The translations under genes and the position numbers were made by a program. A DNA stretch of 14,690 nucleotides. It comes from Deltaproteobacteria bacterium. GTDB lineage: Bacteria > Desulfobacterota > Binatia > Binatales > Binataceae. Below, piece by piece: positions 1 through 5,474 of the stretch (its first letter is position 1; the number at the start of each line of letters is the position of its first letter). Below the pieces are notes generated by a model that saw nothing but the letters and a program-made list of their open reading frames with translations, searched no databases and was not told where the DNA came from. The stretch covers positions 1 through 14,690 of the forward strand of contig JAJXYM010000407.1 of assembly GCA_021780585.1 (NCBI GenBank), written 5' to 3'.

Positions 1-110
1 CCGACGGGTCGGATTCCGCGCCGCCGGACGCGACGCCGCCGGACGCATCGGATGGCGCCGCCGGCGGGTCGGCGCCGCCGTACGGCGATCAGCCGGAGGT
101 CCAGCCATGA
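1..110 (+). CDS. C-terminal tail of an unknown upstream protein (partial)
   Basis: An open frame enters from the left edge (codons in register from base 3) and ends at TGA 108-110, overlapping the next start codon in an ATGA. The 35 visible residues are rich in Pro, Ala, Gly, Asp and Ser (for example APPDATPPDAS) and look like a disordered C-terminal tail. The 4-base overlap implies translational coupling with the DUF3106 gene. Short DUF3106-type genes often sit behind sigma/anti-sigma factor genes, so an anti-sigma-like membrane protein is possible. That is inference only, because no domain lies inside the window. Confidence 0.55.
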   Translation, partial: DGSDSAPPDATPPDASDGAAGGSAPPYGDQPEVQP

Positions 111-673
111 GCGCGCGACGGGATGTTGTCGGCGCGCTCGCGCTGATCCTCGCGGCGATCGCGATGATGGGCGTGGCGCCGCGCGCGCAGGGCGCGGGGC
201 CGATCGATCCGGCCGCGCGCGCCTTCATTCAGCATTACCCGGACCAATGGCGCCAGTTGACGCCGGAACAACGCCAGCGCGTGCTGGAAAATTATCGCCA
301 ATGGCGCCAGATGACGCCCCAGCAGCGCGCGGCCGCGCGCCGCAACTTCCGCGAGTTCCGCAATCTGCCGCCGGAAGAGCGCCGGCGCGTGCTCGAAGGG
401 ATGCGTCAATGGCGCGCGCTGCCCGAGGACCGGAAGGAGCGGATGCGCGCGGCCTACGATCGTTTCCGGCAATTGCCGCCCGAGCGCCGGCAGCAACTGC
501 TGCAACGATATCAGCGCTTCCAGCAGCTTCCGCCGGCGCAGCGCGAACATATGATGCGCAATTACGACCGCTGGCAACGCATGACGCCCGATGAGCGCGC
601 TCAGGCGCGGCGGCGATGGGGCTTCATGCGGCGCTGGTTCGGACGCGGCCACGGACCGCATCCGCCGCCCTGA
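107..673 (+). CDS. Secreted DUF3106-family repeat protein
   Basis: This is a 188-residue periplasmic protein. Residues 1-30 form a signal peptide (positive MSARR, hydrophobic core 8-22, probable cleavage after AQGA at residue 30). Residues 47-172 are seven back-to-back 18-residue repeats without indels, each of the pattern (Q/R/E)(W/F)(R/Q)x(L/M)(T/P)(P/E)xx(R/K) followed by a mostly helical, charged segment. A basic, Pro-rich tail follows. The Trp/Phe-Arg-Gln and LTPEQR-like motifs are typical of DUF3106. They recall the LTxxQ motif of the periplasmic stress chaperones Spy and CpxP, but homology to those is not shown here. The start overlaps the stop of the preceding gene, so the two are coupled. 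Family function is unknown; a stress or envelope role is a guess. Confidence 0.85.
   Translation: MSARRDVVGALALILAAIAMMGVAPRAQGAGPIDPAARAFIQHYPDQWRQLTPEQRQRVLENYRQWRQMTPQQRAAARRNFREFRNLPPEERRRVLEGMRQWRALPEDRKERMRAAYDRFRQLPPERRQQLLQRYQRFQQLPPAQREHMMRNYDRWQRMTPDERAQARRRWGFMRRWFGRGHGPHPPP
245..622 (+). repeat. Seven tandem 54-bp coding repeats (18 residues each)
   Basis: The segment encodes residues 47-172 of the DUF3106 protein. Each unit starts at an aromatic position (QW, QW, EF, QW, RF, RF, RW) and continues with a PE/PQ-type turn and Arg-rich helix. All seven units are exactly 18 codons. The protein units are similar but the DNA has diverged, so this is an old internal amplification, not a recent slippage tract. 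Confidence 0.85.
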
Positions 674-694
674 GATCGCTTGCGCGCGCCGCCG

Positions 695-724
695 CGCGTC
701 ACGCCGCCCGCGCGGCGTGACGCG
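695..724. terminator. Perfect 13-bp stem-loop between convergent genes
   Basis: Bases 695-707 pair perfectly with 712-724 (core TCACGCCGC / GCGGCGTGA), closing a 4-base loop. It lies 21 bases after the DUF3106 stop and 4 bases before the end of the MarR gene on the other strand. This is where a shared bidirectional terminator is expected. There is no T tract on either side, so intrinsic termination is not certain; it may act as a pause or an RNA 3'-end stabiliser. Confidence 0.5.
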
Positions 725-728
725 GCGG

Positions 729-1280
729 TCATTGGCCTTCGTCGTGCTTCATCGCGTGAAACAGCCGCATCAGCGTCGCATGGAATTGCGCCTCGTCGCC
801 CCCGACGGGAGTGAAATATTCCTCGTAGGCGCTTTCGACCAGCGGAATACAGCGCAGGATGATCGCGACGCCCTCGTCGGTCAGGTTCAGCAATTTGCTG
901 CGCGTATCGCGTGGGTCAGGGGCGCGCCGAATCGCATGCTTGCGCTCCAGCGCCCGTACGACCTTCGAGATCAGCATCGGGTCCATCGCGCAAAACTCCG
1001 CCAATCGCGCCTGCGACGGCGGCTTGGCGGTGCGCGTCAGCCATAGCGTCGAACCCAGCACAATATATTGCAAATGGGTCATCCCGGCTTCGAGCAACGA
1101 GCTGTTGAGCCGACGCATCCAGCCGTGCGCGGTCTGCCAAAGCAGATAGCCAAGGCTGTCCTCGGGTTGTTTGAAGCGCGACACTGAGTCCCAGTCGATC
1201 GCCTCCACAGGCATCTGCGGAACTGTCGCCATATCGGGCGGTGCGTCGCTAATGGACGGCTTCGGAGTTTTGTTGACCAA
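729..1280 (-). CDS. MarR-family transcriptional regulator
   Basis: This 183-residue cytosolic regulator has a MarR winged helix-turn-helix. Residues about 43-85 are the helical dimer region. Residues 90-113 hold the DNA-reading helices (QARLAEFCAMDPMLISKVVR). Residues 120-137 are the wing, with the conserved DPRDTRS..LTDEG signature. A C-terminal helix follows. MarR proteins bind inverted repeats as dimers and release DNA on binding small phenolics or acyl-CoA thioesters. The start is TTG, preceded at some distance by GGGGAA on the minus strand; in-frame ATGs at residues 17 and 23 lack a better ribosome site, so the N-terminus is uncertain. The gene is divergent from the acyl-CoA synthetase, so it probably controls that gene and itself. 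Confidence 0.88.
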   Translation of the reverse strand: MVNKTPKPSISDAPPDMATVPQMPVEAIDWDSVSRFKQPEDSLGYLLWQTAHGWMRRLNSSLLEAGMTHLQYIVLGSTLWLTRTAKPPSQARLAEFCAMDPMLISKVVRALERKHAIRRAPDPRDTRSKLLNLTDEGVAIILRCIPLVESAYEEYFTPVGGDEAQFHATLMRLFHAMKHDEGQ

Positions 1281-1307
1281 GCGCTTGTTTTCCCCATTTG
1301 CAACCTT

Positions 1308-1338
1308 CGCTAATTCTTAAACTGGTTTCCGATTAGCG
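1308..1338. promoter_or_regulatory. Inverted repeat, candidate MarR operator
   Basis: CGCTAAT at 1308-1314 and ATTAGCG at 1332-1338 are perfect reverse complements, with 17 bases between them and centres 24 bases apart. The site lies 28-58 bases upstream of the MarR start, where the promoter should be. MarR dimers bind such dyads, but the spacing is longer than the usual compact MarR box, so the binding protein is inferred from position only. Confidence 0.4.
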
Positions 1339-1460
1339 TGGCGCATGTGCGATGATGAAATCCGTGACGCAGAACGTGGCGTTTGTAAAGAGTTTCGCTT
1401 GGGCCTCGGGCGACCCGGAACACAGATTCAACCCGGCCCCGAAAGAATATCGTCCGATCC

Positions 1461-1522
1461 CGGCGCCGCGGGAAGACGGTCGCGGCGCCGCGGCTCATCG
1501 CCAGGTGTCATAAATTGGCGCC
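1461..1522. promoter_or_regulatory. Helically phased GGCGCC sites upstream of the synthetase
   Basis: The 11-base word CGGCGCCGCGG occurs at 1461-1471 and again at 1483-1493. A third GGCGCC core lies at 1517-1522, inside the promoter-like region. Core spacing is 22 and 33 bases, multiples of about one helical turn, as expected for protein sites on one face of DNA. GGCGCC is frequent in GC-rich DNA, so chance is a real alternative. Confidence 0.25.
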
Positions 1523-1536
1523 GAACGCTCTATACT
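1507..1536 (+). promoter_or_regulatory. Candidate promoter of the acyl-CoA synthetase
   Basis: A good -10-like TATACT lies at 1531-1536, with only a weak -35 (TGTCAT at 1507-1512, 18-base spacing). A start of transcription near 1543 would give a leader of about 40 bases before ATG 1583. The weak -35 fits a promoter that needs an activator or is under repressor control. Confidence 0.4.
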
Positions 1537-1582
1537 GGGCGGCGAATTTCCCCCGCGCGCCGCGCGGAAACGGGGCATAACG

Positions 1583-3568
1583 ATGGATACGAACGGCGGA
1601 CAGCTCGGAGCGCATACGACGCCCGTATGGTTTCCCAATTCCGATTACGTGCGCGGGAGCCATCTGGAGAAACTCGCTCACGCCCTCGGCGTCGCGATCG
1701 ACGCCGACCGTCCGGGCGCCGCCTACGCGGAAATCTATCGCCGCAGCATCGCGGACCCGGAAACCTTCTGGCGCCTGACGCTCGAGTTGATCGGCGTCGA
1801 ATGGTTCACGCCGTACTCCCGCGTCGTCGATACGACGGCGGGCGTGCAATGGCCGTCATGGTTCGTCGACGGCCGCCTCAATCTGACCCATAACGCGGTC
1901 CATCGGCATGCCCGCGGCGCCCGCGCGACCCAGCCCGCGATTATCTGGGAGGGCGAGGACGGCGCCAGCGTCACTCTCACCTACGCGGAACTGTCGCGCG
2001 CCGTGGGACGCGCCGCCAACGCGCTGATTCGGCTCGGCGTGAAGGCGGGCGATCGCGTCGGCGTGTTCATGCCGATGCTGCCCGAGACGGCGATCGCGGC
2101 GCTGGCGATCGCGCAGCTTGGCGCGATTCTGATTCCGATCTTTTCAGGGTACGGCGCGGAGGCCGCCGCCGTACGTATGAGCGACGCGCAAGCGAAGCTG
2201 CTGATCACGGCCGACGGCTTCTGGCGGCGCGGCCAGCGCGTCGCCCTGCTCGAGTTCGCGCGCGCGGCGGCGCGGATCGCCGGATGCGTCGAGCGGATCG
2301 TCGCGGTGCGCCGCATGGACCCCGGCGCGCCGCTCGACGGCGCCCTGGCGTGGGACGAACTCGTCGCCGCCGAAGCGGAATCGGCCGCGACCGCGCCGAC
2401 CGCCAGCATGGACCCGTTCATGATTATTTATACGTCAGGCACCACCGGCCGGCCCAAGGGCACCGTGCATTATCACGCGGGCTTTCCGCTCAAGGGCGCG
2501 CAGGATATGGCGCATCTGTTCGACGTGCGCGCGGGCGAACGAATTTTCTGGTTCACGGACATGGGCTGGATGATGGGGCCATGGCTCATAATTGGCGCGC
2601 TGACGTTGGGCGCGACCGCGTTTCTCTATGAAGGCGCGCCGGATTTTCCGGCGCCCGACCGTATCTGGAGCATGGTCGCGCGCCATCGCATCACTCATCT
2701 TGGAATCTCGCCGACGCTGGTGCGCGCGCTGATTCCGAGCGGTCCCGAGCATATCGAGCGGCATGATCTTTCCTCGCTCCGAATTCTCGGCTCGACCGGC
2801 GAAGTGTGGAACCCCGAAGCCTGGAACTGGCTGTTCGAACATGCGGGCCGGCGGCGGATGCCGATAATCAATTATTCCGGCGGCACCGAAATCGCCGGCG
2901 GTCTGCTCGGATGCGTGGTGATGCGGCCGATCAAGCCGTGCGGCTTCAACAGCGCCGCGCCGGGAATCGAAGTCGCCGCGCTCGACGAAAACGGCCGGCC
3001 AACGGTCGGATCGGTCGGCGAGCTCGCCGCGCTGAATATCTGGCCCGGGATGACCAAGGGCTTTTGGAACGATCCGGAGCGCTATCTTGACGCCTACTGG
3101 CGGCGCTTCGACGGCGTCTGGGTGCATGGCGATTGGGCGCTGGTCGACAACGACGGCGACTGGCTATTGCTGGGACGATCGGACGACACGCTCAAGATCG
3201 CGGGCAAGCGGCTCGGTCCCGCCGAAGTCGAATCGGCCGCGAGTGAAGTTCCGGCGGTCAGGGAATCGGCCGCGATCGGCGTGCCCCATCCAACCAAGGG
3301 CGAAGCTCCCGTCCTGTTCGTCGTGCTCACGCCGGACGCGACCGCGTCGCCGCGGCTGGCGGGCGAGATCGCCGACAAAGTGGCCGCCGTGCTGGGCAAG
3401 CCGTTGCGTCCGCAGGCGGTCCATTTCGTCGCCGATCTGCCGCGCACGCGCAACGCCAAGATCATGCGGCGGGTGGTGCGCGCGGTTCATCTGGGCAAGC
3501 AACCGGGCGATCTTTCCGCGCTGGAGAATCCCGACGCGCTCGCCGGAATTCCCCGCTTCGGCGAATAG
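1583..3568 (+). CDS. AMP-dependent acyl-CoA synthetase (acetyl-CoA synthetase type)
   Basis: This 661-residue ANL-superfamily enzyme activates a carboxylic acid with ATP to an acyl-adenylate, then transfers it to CoA. The N-terminal part (about residues 55-110) resembles the cap of acetyl- and acetoacetyl-CoA synthetases. The phosphate-binding motif YTSGTTGRPKG is at residues 283-293. FTDMGWMMG follows, then the hinge and ribose-binding GRSDDTLKIAGKRLGP, and the catalytic Lys626 in RTRNAKIMRR. That lysine is the one controlled by acetylation in relatives. Length matches acetyl-CoA synthetase (about 650). The substrate cannot be read from sequence: acetate, propionate, acetoacetate or a larger acid are all possible. 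The start ATG has GGGG seven bases upstream. It is divergent from a MarR gene, so induction by its own substrate or acyl-CoA is likely. Confidence 0.9.
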   Translation: MDTNGGQLGAHTTPVWFPNSDYVRGSHLEKLAHALGVAIDADRPGAAYAEIYRRSIADPETFWRLTLELIGVEWFTPYSRVVDTTAGVQWPSWFVDGRLNLTHNAVHRHARGARATQPAIIWEGEDGASVTLTYAELSRAVGRAANALIRLGVKAGDRVGVFMPMLPETAIAALAIAQLGAILIPIFSGYGAEAAAVRMSDAQAKLLITADGFWRRGQRVALLEFARAAARIAGCVERIVAVRRMDPGAPLDGALAWDELVAAEAESAATAPTASMDPFMIIYTSGTTGRPKGTVHYHAGFPLKGAQDMAHLFDVRAGERIFWFTDMGWMMGPWLIIGALTLGATAFLYEGAPDFPAPDRIWSMVARHRITHLGISPTLVRALIPSGPEHIERHDLSSLRILGSTGEVWNPEAWNWLFEHAGRRRMPIINYSGGTEIAGGLLGCVVMRPIKPCGFNSAAPGIEVAALDENGRPTVGSVGELAALNIWPGMTKGFWNDPERYLDAYWRRFDGVWVHGDWALVDNDGDWLLLGRSDDTLKIAGKRLGPAEVESAASEVPAVRESAAIGVPHPTKGEAPVLFVVLTPDATASPRLAGEIADKVAAVLGKPLRPQAVHFVADLPRTRNAKIMRRVVRAVHLGKQPGDLSALENPDALAGIPRFGE

Positions 3569-3618
3569 CCGCTGGCGACGCCGGTATCACGTCCGCCAGC
3601 GGCGGCCGGTATCCGGCC
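3568..3618. terminator. Two consecutive hairpins after the synthetase
   Basis: Bases 3568-3577 (GCCGCTGGCG) pair perfectly with 3594-3603 across a 16-base loop. A second small hairpin GGCCGG-TAT-CCGGCC follows at 3604-3618. The first begins at the last base of the stop codon. No T run follows, so termination is plausible but not shown. Confidence 0.4.
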
Positions 3619-3653
3619 CTACGGCTGACGTTGATCTTGATTGACCCCGGCGC

Positions 3654-3682
3654 GGGATTCTTCGCTTCGCTCACAATGACAA
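3654..3682. repeat. Short dispersed-repeat-like element
   Basis: The sequence GGGATTC at 3654-3660 followed by TTCGCTTCGCTCACAATGAC at 3661-3680 reads on the other strand as GTCATTGTGAGCGAAGCGAA followed by GAATCCC. I recognise this as a short intergenic repeat seen in many unrelated GC-rich genomes. Only one copy is in this window, so repetitiveness here rests on recognition, not on counting. Confidence 0.45.
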
Positions 3683-3726
3683 TTGAAGATGCCGGATGAG
3701 GCCGGCGACCGCTGATGCGGGATGGG

Positions 3727-3756
3727 CTGATTCAGACGCGCGCGAAACGCTACAAT
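3727..3756 (+). promoter_or_regulatory. Candidate promoter of the MlaC-family gene
   Basis: TACAAT at 3751-3756 is a good -10 box. CTGATT at 3727-3732 is a partial -35 at 18-base spacing. Transcription would begin near 3763, which leaves almost no leader for the ATG at 3764 but a normal leader for the ATG at 3797. It therefore favours the downstream start. Confidence 0.4.
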
Positions 3757-3796
3757 AACCGGTATGGTTCAGCGGTCGAAGCCGGAACGGATCGCG

Positions 3797-4546
3797 ATGC
3801 GGACGGCGGGCAAAATTGCGTCTGGCCGCCGCGGCGTGGTTGCGACGATTGTGGCGCTCGCGCTGCTCGCCGCGGCGCTTGCGACCACGCCGGCCAACGC
3901 CCGCGCCGCGAACGCGTCGCCCACGACGACGGACGCGAGCCGCGCAGCCGTCGCGCCGGCGGGCGATCCGATGGCGCAAGTCCAGAGCGGCGTCGCCGAG
4001 GTGATCGCGCTGTTCCGCGATCCCGGGATGCCGCTCAAGACGCGGCGGGCGAAGCTGGGCGAAGTCGCCGACCGGTATTTCGATTTCGCCGCGATGGCGC
4101 GGTCGGTGATGGGCTACCATTGGCGCACGTTGACGCCGGCGCAGCGCGCCGAATTCGTGCCGCTGTTCACCGAATTTATCAAGGACGCCTACCTGACCAA
4201 GCTGCAGGACTACGCAGTGAAAAAGGTCCAGCGGGAATTGCCGGCGGTGCGCTTCAACTATGCGCGCGAAGCCTTCGACGGTTCCGATTACGCGACCGTC
4301 TACAGCACGATCGTCGTGCCCGAGCAGAAGGACCCGATCGCGGTGAACTACCTGATGCATCGGACGAACGGCGAATGGCGGGTTTACGATCTGACGATTG
4401 CGGCGATCGACGTGATCGCGAACTACCGCACGCAATTCAATCACGTGTTGAATCAGGACGGCTACGACAAACTGATGACCACGCTGCGCGAAAAACAGCA
4501 GGCGCTGCGGCGCGAGCTGGCGAGACCCACGCCGCCAGCGGCCTGA
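3797..4546 (+). CDS. MlaC/Ttg2D-family periplasmic lipid-binding protein
   Basis: This 249-residue secreted protein of the MlaC (toluene tolerance Ttg2D) family carries phospholipids, or hopanoids in the HpnM branch, between inner and outer membranes. Residues 1-38 are a signal peptide (RR at 11-12, hydrophobic core 14-30, cleavage near ANARA). The mature domain spans about 57-235. Diagnostic features are the start of the fold (FRDPGMPL..RR), RYFDFAAMARSVMG, W109 followed by LTPAQRAEF, and the closing W194 with YDLTIAAIDVIANYRTQF. The ATG at 3797 has GGAACGGA upstream. An earlier ATG at 3764 would add 11 residues but sits directly on the promoter. No mlaFEDB transport genes are adjacent, so the rest of the pathway must be elsewhere. 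Confidence 0.85.
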   Translation: MRTAGKIASGRRGVVATIVALALLAAALATTPANARAANASPTTTDASRAAVAPAGDPMAQVQSGVAEVIALFRDPGMPLKTRRAKLGEVADRYFDFAAMARSVMGYHWRTLTPAQRAEFVPLFTEFIKDAYLTKLQDYAVKKVQRELPAVRFNYAREAFDGSDYATVYSTIVVPEQKDPIAVNYLMHRTNGEWRVYDLTIAAIDVIANYRTQFNHVLNQDGYDKLMTTLREKQQALRRELARPTPPAA

Positions 4547-4559
4547 AACGTCTGGCGGC
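4531..4559. terminator. Stem-loop between convergent genes
   Basis: GCCGCCAG at 4531-4538 pairs with CTGGCGGC at 4552-4559 around a 13-base loop that includes the TGA stop of the MlaC-family gene. Only 18 bases separate this gene from the convergent dioxygenase-family gene, so the hairpin could serve both. There is no T run. Confidence 0.4.
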
Positions 4560-4564
4560 AGGCG

Positions 4565-4921
4565 TTATCGCGGCGGCAAATTACGCAGAAAATCGAGCTT
4601 GAGCTCGAGCTTGCGCCCCATCCAGAGCGCATGCTCGGCATGGTCGGCGTAATCGTCGCCGGTCTCGGGATGGACCAGCACGACGAGCTCGTCGCGATTC
4701 AGCATCAGCCACGGCACGATTCGCTCGAATTCAGCGGTCGCGAACGCGACCTGGTACATCGCCTGCGGATGCGGACCGACGGGCTGATCGCGCCAGCGGC
4801 CCATCACCACGGTGAAATTCATCTCAATCAGCTCGCGGATCCGGGCGGCCCGTTCGCGCGACGCCGCGTCGTAATAGATATGCGCGTGATAGCCGCGAAT
4901 CGATGCGGTTGGCTGAGGCAT
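4565..4921 (-). CDS. DOPA 4,5-dioxygenase-family protein
   Basis: This small cytosolic protein of 118 residues matches the DOPA 4,5-dioxygenase (DODA) family of fungal muscaflavin and betalain formation, which has many bacterial members. Full-length motifs are visible: GYHAHIYYD (His12, His14), the VGPHP loop (His51), IVPWLMLNRDELVVLVHPETGDD (His84) and DHAEHALWMG (His94, His97). The family performs extradiol cleavage of catechols such as L-DOPA using non-heme iron, with His residues as likely ligands. Length is normal. The bacterial substrate is often unknown and need not be DOPA. The gene stands alone and converges on the MlaC-family gene; no catechol pathway genes are next to it. Confidence 0.88.
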   Translation of the reverse strand: MPQPTASIRGYHAHIYYDAASRERAARIRELIEMNFTVVMGRWRDQPVGPHPQAMYQVAFATAEFERIVPWLMLNRDELVVLVHPETGDDYADHAEHALWMGRKLELKLDFLRNLPPR

Positions 4922-5122
4922 GCTCGTCTTCGGACCGCCCGCGCGGCCGTTGCTCCAGTATCGATCGCGTCGGGGCGCTTGCCAAGGCGATCACGAGGCG
5001 CGGCGTTGGCAAACGTGTCTGAGGCCTTTGGTTCGACAGAATTAGCTATGAAATTGTTGATGGACTCTTGCAAGCACAATCGACTAAAATTTGCGTAATT
5101 TCGTGATTTGGCGTCCGGATTG

Positions 5123-5152
5123 GTGACAATTCAATATATGTTCGGACATATT
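5123..5152 (+). promoter_or_regulatory. Candidate promoter of the Flp pilin
   Basis: GTGACA at 5123-5128 and CATATT at 5147-5152 are spaced by 18 bases in the AT-rich stretch before the pilin. Both boxes match sigma-70 consensus only partly. The -10 overlaps the palindrome at 5136-5151, so a bound repressor would block it. Confidence 0.3.
5136..5151. promoter_or_regulatory. 16-base near-perfect palindrome, candidate operator
   Basis: ATATGTTC/GGACATAT is a dyad with one mismatched pair out of eight. It lies about 100 bases upstream of the pilin start, on the candidate -10 box. It looks like an operator for a dimeric regulator; the regulator is unknown. Confidence 0.35.
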
Positions 5153-5234
5153 GCTGAAATGCGCGCGAAAATCGCCTGAATCAGGCAACGCCGCGGGCAC
5201 GCCGATAAACCGGGCGCATGGACGGGAAATTTAC

Positions 5235-5240
5235 GGGAGG
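5235..5240 (+). promoter_or_regulatory. Ribosome binding site fixing the pilin start
   Basis: GGGAGG lies seven bases before ATG 5248. The earlier in-frame ATG at 5218 has no such site, so 5248 is the start. Confidence 0.7.
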
Positions 5241-5247
5241 GCCTCCG

Positions 5248-5427
5248 ATGGCGAAGCGAGGGAAAATCGGCGCGATCTGGCGGCGGCTTCCGCGCGCGCA
5301 AACGATGACCGAATACGCGCTGATTCTCACCGCGGTCGCGCTCGTGGCGTTGCTTGGCTACGAATTGATGGGGCGCGACCTTTCCAACAATGTCAGCCGC
5401 ACCAACAGCACGCTGACCAGCTCGTAG
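5248..5427 (+). CDS. Flp/Fap-type (type IVb) pilin
   Basis: This 59-residue prepilin of the Tad/Flp pilus family has a short basic leader (MAKRGKIGAIWRRLPRA), then the processing region QTMTE with the +5 Glu and the EYALI signature. A hydrophobic helix (ILTAVALVALLGYELMG) and a short polar tail follow. Flp pilins are cut by a TadV-type peptidase before the helix and polymerise into thin adhesive pili. The residue before the cut site would be Ala, not the usual Gly. No tad assembly genes (ATPase, secretin, peptidase) are in the window, so this is an isolated pilin or lies far from its machinery. A pseudopilin or secreted helical peptide role cannot be excluded. Confidence 0.8.
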   Translation: MAKRGKIGAIWRRLPRAQTMTEYALILTAVALVALLGYELMGRDLSNNVSRTNSTLTSS

Positions 5428-5436
5428 CCGGCGCGC

Positions 5437-5474
5437 GGCGCCTTGCGAGCTGAAAGGCTAACGCTCGCGGCGCC
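5437..5474. terminator. Long stem-loop between pilin and amidase
   Basis: GGCGCC 5437-5442 and GCGAGC 5445-5450 pair with GCTCGC 5463-5468 and GGCGCC 5469-5474: 12 base pairs with a two-base bulge and a 12-base loop. It covers the end of the amidase gene (minus) just after the pilin stop. There is no T tract. It is a probable shared 3' end structure for convergent transcripts. Confidence 0.4.

Larger units (their letters stand above)
1281..1582. other. Divergent control region between marR and the acyl-CoA synthetase
   Basis: This 302-base gap between divergent starts has no convincing coding frame. It holds an inverted repeat CGCTAAT/ATTAGCG near the MarR start, three GGCGCC sites at 22- and 33-base spacing, and a promoter-like TATACT before the synthetase. 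Each is listed separately. It is the natural place for MarR operators. Confidence 0.6.
4922..5247. other. Non-coding region upstream of the pilin gene
   Basis: This 326-base gap lies between divergent starts. I see no convincing gene. Bases about 5030-5160 are distinctly AT-richer than the surroundings, typical of promoter DNA. The region holds a 16-base near-palindrome (5136-5151), a promoter-like pair (5123-5152) and a perfect 13-base dyad GCCTGA-A-TCAGGC (5174-5186). Confidence 0.5.

Noticed and set aside
245..622. CRISPR-like or minisatellite array in the first gene
   Set aside because: The 54-base periodicity is at protein level; the DNA units are diverged and there are no spacers between conserved repeats.
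3671..4444. Minus-strand open frame of 257 codons over the MlaC-family gene
   Set aside because: Antisense to a clear family member, His/Arg-rich, with no motif.
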